64,000 bases of DNA. Source: Eudorina sp. 2006-703-Eu-15. Lineage: Eukaryota; Chlorophyta; Chlorophyceae; Chlamydomonadales; Volvocaceae. The stretch covers positions 1,335,146 to 1,399,145 of the forward strand of contig BDSI01000013.1 in assembly GCA_003117195.1 (NCBI GenBank), read 5' to 3'. Every line of letters begins with the position of its first letter. Position 1 is the stretch's first letter. The translations under genes were made by a program, and so were the position numbers. The notes below the pieces were generated by a model, which ran no database searches, had not been told where the DNA came from, and was given only the letters and a program-made list of their open reading frames with translations. Below, piece by piece: positions 37,516-59,149 of the stretch.

Positions 37516-40500
37516 TCACGCTCCCGGCCCGCCGTACAACGAGTTGACGTCTCCGTTCCGCTTGGCGTCCGCAGCTCCGTCCACCTGCACGGCCCCTGCG
37601 ACTTCCTTGCCACCCCCCGCCCCTGCCCCCGGCTCCTTGGACCCCTTCTTCCAGTGCAGTCCCACCTTGATCCACGCGTCCTTCCTCTGGTCGATGAGCA
37701 CCCCGGTCGCGGGCTTCTTGAGCACCAGTTTGTACTCGCCCTCCACCAGGGTGCCCACCTTGAGGGCGTAGTAGCCCAGGCTGTCGGCCACAGCGCTGCC
37801 CACTGCAAACACGCGAGCATCCAAGGAGGGAGGGCGGGAGGTTGCGGTATAGGCAATTGGAAGGCATATTTAGACTGTGGGAGGGCGGGAAGGGGCCATT
37901 GTGGGGTCAGGCCGCGGGGCACGATGGCGTCACGAGATGTGAGGAGGCGAGGAACGGGCGGTTGAGAGGGACGCCCAAGCAGCAGCTCCAGAGCCCTAAG
38001 CAACACGCTGTCCTCCATTCCCTGACGACCCTAGCCGTCTAGGCATTCCCAAAGCACCCAACCCATTGGTGCTCTCCCATCCCTTCCCATCCCACCCGAC
38101 CCACCTGCCCTCGTCGTCTCTAGCCCGTCCTTCTCTCCCCCCATCACGCCCCAACAATATACGCCATGCCGTACATCACTCCCGGGGAACCCGTCCCCCG
38201 TTTCAGCGACAGGCGAGCAGTACTCTACCGCCTCACCCGTCCCACCCATGCCCGGCGCGTCGTCGTCCTTGAGAGCCAGGCACAGCACCGCCAGCTCGGG
38301 GAAGCGCAGCTCGAACTCGAAGTCCTTGTCAACACGCAGGCGGCCCGTGTCATGCGCGGTGCGGGTCTTCTTGCTGGCGCTGTCGCAGGGCATACCCCAC
38401 ACGTGCATCTACGAACACACACACACACACCCCAGTGGTGGTACGGGGGACGAGGGCGCGCGGGAGAGGAGGGGTGTAGGACATTGGTAGACATTTCACA
38501 CTGCGCTGCTGCCAGCGTGACGGTTCGACTGGGGAACATTAGTACCGTAGTACCGTAGATCGCCCGCGATGACGACGGTGCAGATGTCAGTAGTGTCGAA
38601 ACGAAGTAAGAGGAATCGGAGACATGTAGGTTGTCTTGTTCAAAATCCTAAGCCAAGTCGGACTGTTGAGTGGCCGCTGGCGATACATAGTAAGGGAAGG
38701 CAGTTTCGCTGTCGGGTTTGACATGAAGGCGTGCGGTAGGGCGGGGAATCGCAACGGGAGGGCGCGTGGGCCCCGGGTTGAGAAAGCTTGAGTGGGCGCA
38801 TCCGCCCGTGGCCTTAGTCACCCACACGGTTCGACACAGAGCTGCATCCCCTGGCTTCGTTTCTTGGGCTGATCGGCTGCTGGGCAGGGTTGGTCAGGGC
38901 AGCAGCTGCTGCTCGCCAATGGACCTTTCGCGCTTTACTTGTGCCCTGAGCAGCTAGCACGACAACGCAGCTAGCACGACAATCAATCAGGCTCGTCCAG
39001 ATGGAAATTTCTTTCCAACAACTTCTCCAATCTAGTCCCACAATAGCCATTCACAAGGTTCGCGATTACCATACGGTGTGGTGTAGGACAACACACCCGC
39101 CCGCTGGCCTCTTAGCCCGCTTCGCGTCCTGCTCTGTGCACTGCTTTTATTCGGTGACTCCCTTGCCTGTTTTGACAACGGTCCCTGCTTTGCCGCAGTG
39201 TTTAAACTCGCACCGTCGCCCAGCGCGTCTCGGCGCGTCCGGCCAGCATACGCTCCGCCGCGGCCGCAATCGAATGGCGACCAGCTCCTGTTCGCGTCGG
39301 CGCTCTTGCCGCAGCTGCCAACCCGGGTCCTGAAACACTGTATCTTCTCCCAGCACATTCCATCTTTACACCGCATCCATTTTCATTTACTTTGCGATCA
39401 TTTGCTTGCTGACAGCTCGTCCGCGGTTCCCGTCGTTTCCGTCGTTTCTGATCCGTTGCAACTGAACATCCGGCTGCTTTCGGCCTGCCTGTTTGTTGTG
39501 TGCCTTCCTCGTTATGCCCTTGCGTAGCTGTGTTCTCCGACCGTCTGATAGCTTCTCAATGCGTGCATGCGACGACGTGACGTCGGGGCATGATACCCAC
39601 GCTGTCATGTAAGACAGCGAGCGCCTCTTTTTGTCAATAAAGACAGCGAAACCGCAAAAGTGCAACAAACCGATCACCGCCGACGGCGAGCCCCTCCCCC
39701 CGATGCGACTCCATCCACCCACCCATCCACCCACCCACCACGACGCGCTGTCCCTCCCCCGACCAGGCCGCCCTCCACCCCCCATCCCCTCATCCTACCC
39801 TCCCGTCCCCACACCCAGCCCTCCCCCTCACCTTGACGAACAGGTCGTCCTTGAAGATGCAGATGTTGTTGCCCTGGGCCTTATGCGCGCTGAGCACCCG
39901 CACTACCAATGTGCGGGGGGTGCGGGTTGGCAGCTTGGCCACCGGGCAGCGCATCCAATCGGGCTTCAGCACGTAGCCGCACCCGCCGTTGTCCATGAAC
40001 TGGCGGCCGGAAGGGGAGGGTGGGGAGGTGGGGAGCTCAGGTGAATCTTGCGCTCGGTGGACGCTGCACAGCGCCGGGTTGGAGGAGCGCTTCGGATTGG
40101 GGGCGGGGGGCGGCTGTGCGGTTCAATTCGGAAATCGGGTGGGGCCGCGCGGAGGCGAACAGAATAAGGGGGAGGCTGGGGGCCCAGCACGCAGGCGGGC
40201 GGGCAGGGGAACAGAGAGCAAACCGCAGGTGAGGGCTGCCGGCGACCGACATGCCCTGCCCCAAACCCCATCGCCTCCCAAGCCATCTCACCCTCACCGG
40301 ACACCGTCTTGGATCTGGAAACCCTGCAGCTGTCACATGTCTACCGGATGCTTGCTCGCGCAGTCAGCGCAGTTCGTATTTTGTCCAACCTCAGTCCTAC
40401 TCCTAATCCTCCCCCGTGCCCCCAGCCCACCCCCGACCTGCCCAAAGCGACCCACCATGGCCTCGTTGCACCACATCGGCTTGTCCCAGACCTGCCAGTT

Positions 40501-43484
40501 GAGCGCCGCCAGGCTGGCGCCGCGCACCCACGCGCGCATGGGGTTGTAGTTCCCGGACGCGACCCGCCACAGCGCCGGGTAGATGCGGGCCAGGTGGCGG
40601 CTGGTGAAGGTGTACAGCTCGTGAAGGGAGCCCGCCACCACCTCCGCCACCACCGCGTCCTCCGGCTCCTCGCCGAACGCTTCGTCGCCCGCGCTGAACC
40701 GCTCCTTCCAGCCCTCCTGTTCTGCGAGTTTCTGTTTCTGCTTCTCCGCTGACTTCTCCGCCTTGTCGTGCCCCAGCTCGTCCGCCTGGTGCGCGTGTTC
40801 GGCGGGGGCCCCCATAGGGTCACGGATTTGTAAGCCGTGTGTTGTATGGCACGGGGGTTGGAAATGCTAGGGAATGCGTGTGTGTGTGTGTGTGTGTGTT
40901 TCGCAAAGGAACTCGCCCAACCCAGATCACCTCAGACCACCAACCCTGCGTGCACGTTTCCATCTCGCCGGTGGTAAAGCGAAACGCGTGCCATGCAAGC
41001 GGCGTCGTAGCGCCCGGAAATGCCCATATGCGTTAACAACTGCCCAACCCCCCCTCCCAATACGCCTACCGATCTCCTGTATCCCCTCCTTACGTCTCCT
41101 GTATCTCACCCCCCCCCCCCCCACACACACACACCTGGGGCATCGCCTGTTCCTCGAAGGAGCAGGACACCACGTCTTCTGCGACACACGCAGGCCCGGG
41201 GGGTCGGTGGTTGGGGAGGCGTTGTTGGATGTTCGAGGGCGCGATGTGAGCCGAGAAGCGGACGAGGTAGGCGTTTGGGAAGCAGGGCGCGGAGAACCGG
41301 GTGGGCGGAGATGCTAGGATGCCGGAGGACGGGGAGGAGTTGGGCGAAGGTGGCGTGCACCCTGAGAGTACAACCGCCCATCCATGCACGCACGCCGGCC
41401 CACCCATTCCGCCCCGCCCCCTTGGTGCCCGCTCCCGGCCGCACGCGGCTCACCCCTCTTGATCATGTCGTTGAGTGAGGAGCACTTGGTGTTGCGGATG
41501 TAGATGAGCGCCAGGAAGTTGGGGTGGTACTCGCCCGTCTTCTTGACCTGGAGGCCGGGGGAGCCGGGGACGGAGATAAGGGGTAAAGCATGTCAAAGAC
41601 AATTGACAAGAAGGGAGGAGGGTCATGGAAGGCAAGCGCAAAAAGTGGGAGGGAGGCAGGGAGCTGCACATGACCAGGCAGACGACACGGGCTTCGCTGG
41701 GGCTGTGAAGGGAATGGGCCGAACAGGGCCGGACGCGTGGACTGTACAACGGAAGATCACGGATGAGAGTGGAGAAGGACGACAAGGTACGTGGGGGGAG
41801 GAGCCGCCAGCCGAGAGGTGCGGGAGGGATGCGGCACACAGGCCCGACCCGATCGAAGTCTGCGCTTGACCGTCCGCCACAATGCCGGGCGGCACGTTCC
41901 ATGCAACGATACCCCGCCCCGCCGTGCCCTGGGCTGCGCTTCAATTGGGGTCTGTCATGGAAGACCGGGACGGCTTTGCCCATCCAGGGACCAAGGCCTC
42001 GATTCTGTGGGTGCCTGACTGCCAGGCCCCGGGTCGCGCTCGGCACCGCTCCCCACTCGCTCACTCACCGATGTACGGCACACCACCTTGTTCATCAGCT
42101 TGGCGGGCGAGAGGAACTCGGTGCGGGGGTCGTCGGGGTCGGGCACGAAGAGATTGTCGCCCAGGACTTTGCGCAGGATGTCCGCCATCTTGCCCTGGTG
42201 GGTGTGGTGTGGAGGGTGGACGTGGCAAGGGGAAGGACGTGATTGGGTAGGCCGGATGGGCGATGGGTGGGCCGGCCAGGGAGCGCGGCAGCTTGGAAAG
42301 GGGAACAGCGGGTGTGCGGATTGGGGCGGCGCGCTGTGCTGGGCCGGTGGGGTGGTGCCGTCGGGACACCAGACCGGCCCATATCCAAACCGGTCGTTTC
42401 TCGTTTGGGATCCACAGGCTGGAACCACCACCGGCGCGGTGGCCCCTTGACGCAGCAACCTCTACGCTTGCACGGCTTGCACCACCCTCCCCACCTGGTT
42501 CTCCACGTCCGTGTGGTTCTCCATCGTGATGATGACCGGGTAGGCGGAGGCGAGGAAGCCGGCGGAGGCGATGGCCTCGATGCACTCCTGCAGCACAGCG
42601 CGTGGTCAAGGGGACGGGATGGGGGCCGGCAAACAGGTTGGGAGAGATGGGCATGGGCGGCAGGCGGGTCCATGCGCCCGCAGCAAGAAATCAGGTCAGC
42701 GTCGGGAGTTGGTGGATCAGGGGAGGGCCCTGAACGGCAACTCGGCACAACTCCGACCCAGATCAGAATTACGGCCCAGCAATGGCCGGAGGCTCCCAAA
42801 TTTGCAGCTCTCAACAAGACTTATGTGCAGGGAAGCGGACCGACGGCAGCGCAGCCGGTCGGGTTATGAGCACCCGTCCCCCGCCTCGGAGGTTGAAGGA
42901 CAGCAAGGTCTAGCTCCGGTGCCTTGAAATCGGTTGCCGATATCTATTCAGGATGTGCACCCACGTAATCGCAAAGGCATAGCCTTAAGTGATAAGTGCT
43001 ACGATGCCAAGTGTACGAGACAGCGGTTGGAAATTGGCGAAGAGAGTGGTACCTGCGCAATACGGCACTGTGCGCTACCATACTCTTGTAGGCATTGTCT
43101 CCGCTTTCGCACCTGGAAGCTGACCGGGGCGGTGAAAGTGCCGCCATGTTTGCAAATTGGCCCGTTGTAAACATCCAGCTCAACAACGCGGCATCCCTTT
43201 TCCAAGCTCTGCAAGCGAATTATTTGATGAACGCCACGGCATCGGACTGCTCAACGATGTGCTAGCCCTTCGACAGAGTACATCACCTTGACGATGGTTG
43301 ACGTGCCCGCCGAGGCAAACAGCTGGTCGCCCGTTAAGTAGGAGTTATGCCCCGAGGATACGAAGTAATGAGGTAGCGGTTGCGTCATGTCCTGGTACAC
43401 CTCCGACTTCTCGGGGTATTTCCCGGCAACTTGAGGGTGGGGATCCCATTTACCAACTTCGAAGCATGTACAGGTATTTCCCAT
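37516..43484 (-). CDS. PLC: phosphoinositide-specific phospholipase C
   Basis: Ten minus-strand exons in phase, 1599 nt, 532 residues: 43287-43484, 43113-43208, 42495-42587, 42069-42194, 41454-41547, 41135-41178, 40456-40785, 39832-39999, 38246-38408, 37516-37802. The enzyme hydrolyses PIP2 to IP3 and diacylglycerol at membranes in a Ca2+-dependent way. X domain: HYFVSSGHNSYLTGDQL (catalytic H46), VVELDVYNGP (E76, D78) and CKHGGTFTAP (H87), then YPVIITMENH. Y domain: TSRHLARIYPALWRV, WCNEAM, NGGCGYVLKP. The C2 domain follows (LVVRVLSAHKAQGN, FEFELRFPELAVL) to the end. Plant-type layout, but in this model no EF hand precedes X. The start ATG (43484) gives MGNTCTCFE, which fits N-myristoylation with nearby palmitoylatable cysteines. 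The frame is open upstream to 43646, so an earlier start is possible. Confidence 0.92.
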
Positions 43485-44032
43485 GACGTTCGCAAATGAA
43501 TAATGGTAACGTAACTGCGCTGTCGGTTCTGTAGAGCGCTGGACTATGGAAAAGCTGTCCGCCCGCCAGTTCAGTGCAGATGAAAACACCAAACGAGGCC
43601 GCGGTGTGAAGAATGACTTAAATCTCTGGAAGCCGCGGATATGCAATTGCGGTTGGCTGCCTTTGCCGCAGACCCGGAACCAAGCTGTCGGTTAGAGTCG
43701 TCAGATATAACCAGATCGATAGACACGTCCAACGATAAGTTTATTGCAGTGAACGCGCAGACTAGAGTTGAAGCGCACTCTAGGGTCAGGGGCGCTGACC
43801 GTTTTTTGCGGTTTGACATTCGTACGCACGTACGTTTTGGTGAGGGAGAGTTGTCATAGCGCCAGAACAACGAAGTGTCAAGATGTGTTATGCAGGTCAT
43901 GCAGTTTCTTATGCGAGAACTAGATTAAAGTAGCATCAATAACGTTGAATGCCAGTCATTGTGCATCATTCTTTGCTGGTGTAAAATCCGGAGCCAAACC
44001 CCTGAAGCGCTCATTTTACGTTGTCAGTCAAA
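43485..44032. promoter_or_regulatory. divergent promoter region between PLC and carrier genes
   Basis: 548 bp between two divergent start codons; both 5' UTRs and promoters must fit here unless upstream non-coding exons exist. The part from about 43860 to 44030 is AT-richer. No specific box could be assigned with confidence. Confidence 0.5.
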
Positions 44033-47000
44033 ATGTCGGAAACGAAAAGGAATACCAGTATACTCGATAGCTCAAGGTTGGTCTTGATGGCGTGGCTATG
44101 CCCCTTGGCGCAACGGACGAAGGCGCGGTTGCGGCCCTGACCGCAGGATGTTCTTTGCTGGAGGAGTGGCTGGAGCTGTTGCACGTACCTGTACAGCCCC
44201 GCTGGATCGCATCAAGCTGCTTTTCCAAGTCCAGGTGCGGCTGTTGCAGCCTTTGCGACCCCGGCGGGCGACCCCGCTGACTAGCGCTGCACGGCCTGCG
44301 CACTGCCACCACAGGCTGTCGCTGGGCCAGGCACCTCCCCTACCGCATACACGGGCGTTGGACAGGCCGCGCTGAAAATTGTGAGGTATGAACAGCAACA
44401 ACCTGCATCCGGGGCCGTAACCCAAAACGTTCTATGTAATTCTCTCTCGGGAAAACAAGTTGCTGGAGCACAGGGTGGAAGGCTACCAGACGTGTCTGGA
44501 TTCAGACGTGCTGATCGGACCGGAGTACCGCATCGTCCGCAGAACTCTAGGGTCCAGAATTGTTGGGGCCGACACCCGCGGCATGTTCGCGTACGCGCTT
44601 ATGCGTTAGCGCGTATGCGTACACGCTTATGCGTACGCGCTTATGCGTACGCGCTTATGCGTATGCGCTTATGCGTATGCGCTTATGCGTATGCGTACAC
44701 GCTTATGCGTACGCGCTTATGCGTCGCCATGCGCACGCCGTGGACTTCCAGCCCTGCCGTGTGTTTGGCAGGGACTGAAGCCGCATACATTTAGTAGCGC
44801 CTGGGGGTTCCTCGCCTGAACATGCCAGCCTGTGGGCGCGGCGCGGATCCCGCAGTCCTTTAACTGTGTCCGCAGTACTCAGCCGCGGTTCCAGGCGCGG
44901 GGCGCATGTCCCAACGCGACACGGCTGTCGTGCGCCGCCGCTCCGTCCGTGACGTGTACCCACAGGGAAGAGGGTTTCCTGGCTTTCTGGAAAGGCAACG
45001 GCGTCAACATCATTCGCATCTTCCCCTACTCGGCAGCCCAGGTACGCAGTGCCGTTCCCCTAGCCACGAGCATCCCTCTGTCGCAATGGCGATGCACAGA
45101 CCGCGCCACTCCGGGATGAGGCTCCGGCTGGGACCCGGGACGATGATGTCAGTTGATCAGTTGTCAGCAGCGAGGAACCTAGGGGTGCGCCTCGCCCCTG
45201 CCAAGCAGGAGCGGGTCCTAGGGAAGGTCGGCGATGCGGTCTGTCCGCGGGTTGCCTGGGCGGGTTGTTGCAAAGCTGGGCTCAGCGCAGTTCGGGCCGT
45301 CGAGGGCAGATGCGAACAGCGGCAGAGAAAGTTCGCGTAAGGGAGTGGAATGGTGGACACGGGGTAGGCTCTGCCGTCAGCAGGCCTTGAGGGGCTGGGT
45401 CCCGGAGGTCAAGCTCGGAGCCTCAGCTGCCGCACCCACAGCACACCCTTGGCGCTCGGGCCGCCGTACCAGATGGATCTTACAGCTGTCGAGTGAAAAT
45501 CCCCTCGGGTCCGCAGCTTGCCTCCAACGACACATACAAGCGGCTTCTGGCGGACGAGAAGCACGAGCTGACGGTGCCGCGGCGGCTGCTGGCGGGCGCG
45601 TGTGCGGGTATGACCGCCACTGCGCTGACGCACCCGTTGGATACGGTGCGGCTCAGGCTGGCGCTGCCTAACCATCCCTACCGAGGTGAGCCGCGGGGGG
45701 ACGGGTTTGGGGCTCCAGGCGCACGGCGGGACGTGGCAGGGCGGCGGGCAAGAGGGACGGGAGTGGATGGCCCCCTTACCGAGACACGCGAAGCCCACAC
45801 TCGTGCGGTTCCTAAGCGCGTGTGTATGCGCCAAATGAGTAGTGGGACAGAGGGTGCAAGTCTGAGCCCGCAGGCCAAACACGCACCAGGGGCGCTCGTT
45901 GCTGTGGCGCTCGGGAGTAAGGGCACCGCAATACAATGCGATGGGCCCTGTATCTCGCTTTCCCCGCGAGGCTGGGGAGCCGCGCTGCCTTTCCATTGTT
46001 TGCCTACCACCGGGTGTGGCTGGACATTGGGGCATGCTTGTCGTCCCAGCCTTTCGTAGCTGAGGTGTGGGCTGGGTAGGTCCTGTAGGCGGAATGGAAT
46101 TCAATCCCAGCCCTTGGCCGCAACTGGCTCATTGCGCGGCGCTGCCGGGGCCTTCCTGGGGTTCGCAGGGCCTGGGCAATAGGCAGGGAGCCCGTGCAAC
46201 ATCGATAGGCTGAACTAGGGCGGAAAGTCGGCGGCGGATGAGATGGGGCGGGTTGGAGGTATCGTGTTGCGGAGCGCCGTGGGGTTCCGGGGAGGTCAAG
46301 GCCGCAGTCCTGAGCTCCGTTTCACAAACCGTTATGGGCGACCACATGGCCGAACAGCGGGGTGCGGTACTTGTACTTGGATACTCGTACATGCAAAGCC
46401 AGGCCCAACCTTCCGGAAATGCAGGGGTTGCCCGGCGGCTTGGCGAAGCCGGGGCCCATCGCTGGGGGGTGGGCCCCCGTCCTGCTACGGTATCTTGGGC
46501 CTGGCTGGTTGGGGTGGCACTGACGCCGCTGTCTCGCTCCGTGTCGCTCTCAGGCGCCATCCACGCCGCCACCGTCATGGCCCGAACGGAAGGCTTAATG
46601 TCGCTGTACAAGGGCCTCGTGCCGACGCTCATCGGCATCGCCCCCTACGCTGCGCTCAACTTCGCCACATACGACCTGATTAAGAAGTGGCTCTACCACG
46701 GGGAGAGGTGCGGGCTGCGGGCGGGGGGGGGTGGGCCCTTGCGAATCCACCGGCCGTCCTCCACGGGCTCCTGGCCGTGACACGCACTCACGCCGCTAGC
46801 ACTGTTGGGTCTCCGGAACCGCACGTGGTCTGATTGCCGAGGTCCCATGTTTGCGCTTATGTCACCACCGTTACCATCGCCACTGCTGCAGCTAACGCTG
46901 CCTCCTTATAGTCCACTGTTGTTCCATGCGTATCTGCACAATCGTGCTTTTGTCCCTAGTGTTCCTTGCCGTGAACCCCTCGATGAATATTTGCGGTCCG

Positions 47001-47357
47001 GCGCGACCCATCTTCGCGCAACCCTGCACCCGTTCCCAATGCGGTCCCCACCTCCGCATGCTCAGGCCCCAGTCCGCTATGGCCAACCTGATGGTGGGCG
47101 GCGCCTCCGGGACTTTCGCCGCGTCCGTGTGCTACCCGCTGGACACCATCCGGCGGCGCATGCAGATGAAGGGGCAGGCCTACCGCAACCAGCTGGACGC
47201 CCTCCAGACCATCTGGGCCAAGGAGGGCGTGCGGGGGTTTTACCGCGGCTGGGTGGCCAACTCGGTCAAGGTGGTGCCGCAGAACGCCATTCGCATGGTG
47301 TCGTACGAGGCCGTGAAGAAGCTGCTTGGCGTGAAGAAGGCGAAGACGGACACGTGA
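44033..47357 (+). CDS. mitochondrial carrier family protein, thylakoid ADP/ATP carrier (TAAC)-like
   Basis: Seven exons in phase, 894 nt, 297 residues: 44033-44076, 44147-44234, 44315-44385, 44966-45041, 45517-45685, 46554-46707, 47066-47357. Three carrier repeats are complete, each with the signature: APLDRIKLLFQVQ, HPLDTVRLRLALP and YPLDTIRRRMQMKG. The middle and last signatures, together with EEGFLAFWKGNGVNIIRIFPYSA and ACAGMTATALTHPLD, are closer to the plant plastid carriers TAAC/PAPST1 than to classical mitochondrial ADP/ATP carriers (no RRRMMM motif). A role in adenine nucleotide exchange across a plastid membrane is therefore inferred. The N terminus is short (15 residues before the first helix), with no transit peptide in this model; an upstream exon may be missing. 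Intron 3 carries a 12-bp tandem array. Confidence 0.88.
44590..44724. repeat. 12-bp tandem array (CGCTTATGCGTA type)
   Basis: About ten imperfect copies of a 12-bp unit, alternating GCGTACGC and GCGTATGC centres, within intron 3 of the carrier gene. GCGTACGC is self-complementary, so neighbouring units can pair. Confidence 0.9.
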
Positions 47358-48409
47358 TCGGGTGGATGAGCGGATCGGTGGATGCGGGCGCTTATCCGAG
47401 GGAAATGTATCGAACTAGGGGGTGTCCAAGCGGGGGCCGTCCAAGGATTTTGCATAGGTAGAAAGGTGCCGGGGTCAACAGCGCCGGGGCGAGCACGGAC
47501 GTGAGTTAGGGCTCAGGGATTCGTAAACTCAGCAAGGCGCGACAGGGGACCAGAGAACAGGAGGACACATGAGGCACTGCGGGGGATGTCTCAGCTGGGG
47601 AGACGTGGAAGAAAGCTTGCCACCCTATGATAGATGAGGTTTGTGTATGGTATCCGTGGAGGAAGGGTCCGGTCGTCAGATAGGCTCGTGCGGGTCATGG
47701 TGAGCGCGCGCGAGGAAGCGTCGTGTGCAGCGTGCGGGTGGTGAGCCTGACAGGAGCTCGAGTACTTACGCACATGGCAATATCGCAAAGGTGGTGATAA
47801 TGGATACTGACGCCTTTGGTGAACGGGTGGGCTGAATTCGGACGCACATGCCTTGCAGCTGGTCGGCCGGTCAGATAGTGTTGCGCAGCTGTACACGTAG
47901 CGTGTTCGATGTTATCATGACGGATCTTCGGTGTTTGACGAACAAAGCGCCACGAAGTCGCAGGCTCAGCCCGTGGCCGGTGTCGCGGACTCGCGGTGAG
48001 GAACTTGTGGCCGTTGGCCGTTGCAAGCGCTGGTCCAACTGGTAACGAATAGGATTAGCCTTATCGACATGTCAAGTTGGCAGAGTCGTTATATGTGCAT
48101 ATCTTTAATAGTTGAATTGCTTTGGCACAGTTGTATAGGGTTAAGCGTTGACGGTGTGAACCTGGAGAATTCTGGCAACCTTCCGAAGCACTAGCTGCAA
48201 CGCACCATGCAGCAGATTTTTCGACATAAAAATTGTCAAGGAACACGTGAAAAGCCGTCTTTAATTTCAAGGGAGTCGCTGGGCGTAGGAGCGGTTGTGG
48301 GTAAGATGCCCACAGCCCGTGTTTTCTTCGGCCGGCAGAGTGCGGCAGGCACCAACATCAGCAGTGGACTTTTTGTTTCATCTCCAAAATTAATCCGGTC
48401 ACCTCACAG
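47358..48409. other. intergenic plus probable 5' UTR intron of the branching enzyme gene
   Basis: No coding signal between the carrier stop and about 48.2 kb. A donor (GTAAGA at 48301) and acceptor (CCTCACAG ending at 48409) bound a likely 109-bp 5' UTR intron that ends exactly before the branching enzyme ATG. Confidence 0.4.

Positions 48410-59149
<10,740 letters not shown>

Noticed and set aside
46238..46780. Long frame overlapping carrier exon 6
   Set aside because: Only 46554-46707 carries the carrier signature; the rest is intron 5 and intron 6 sequence read through.
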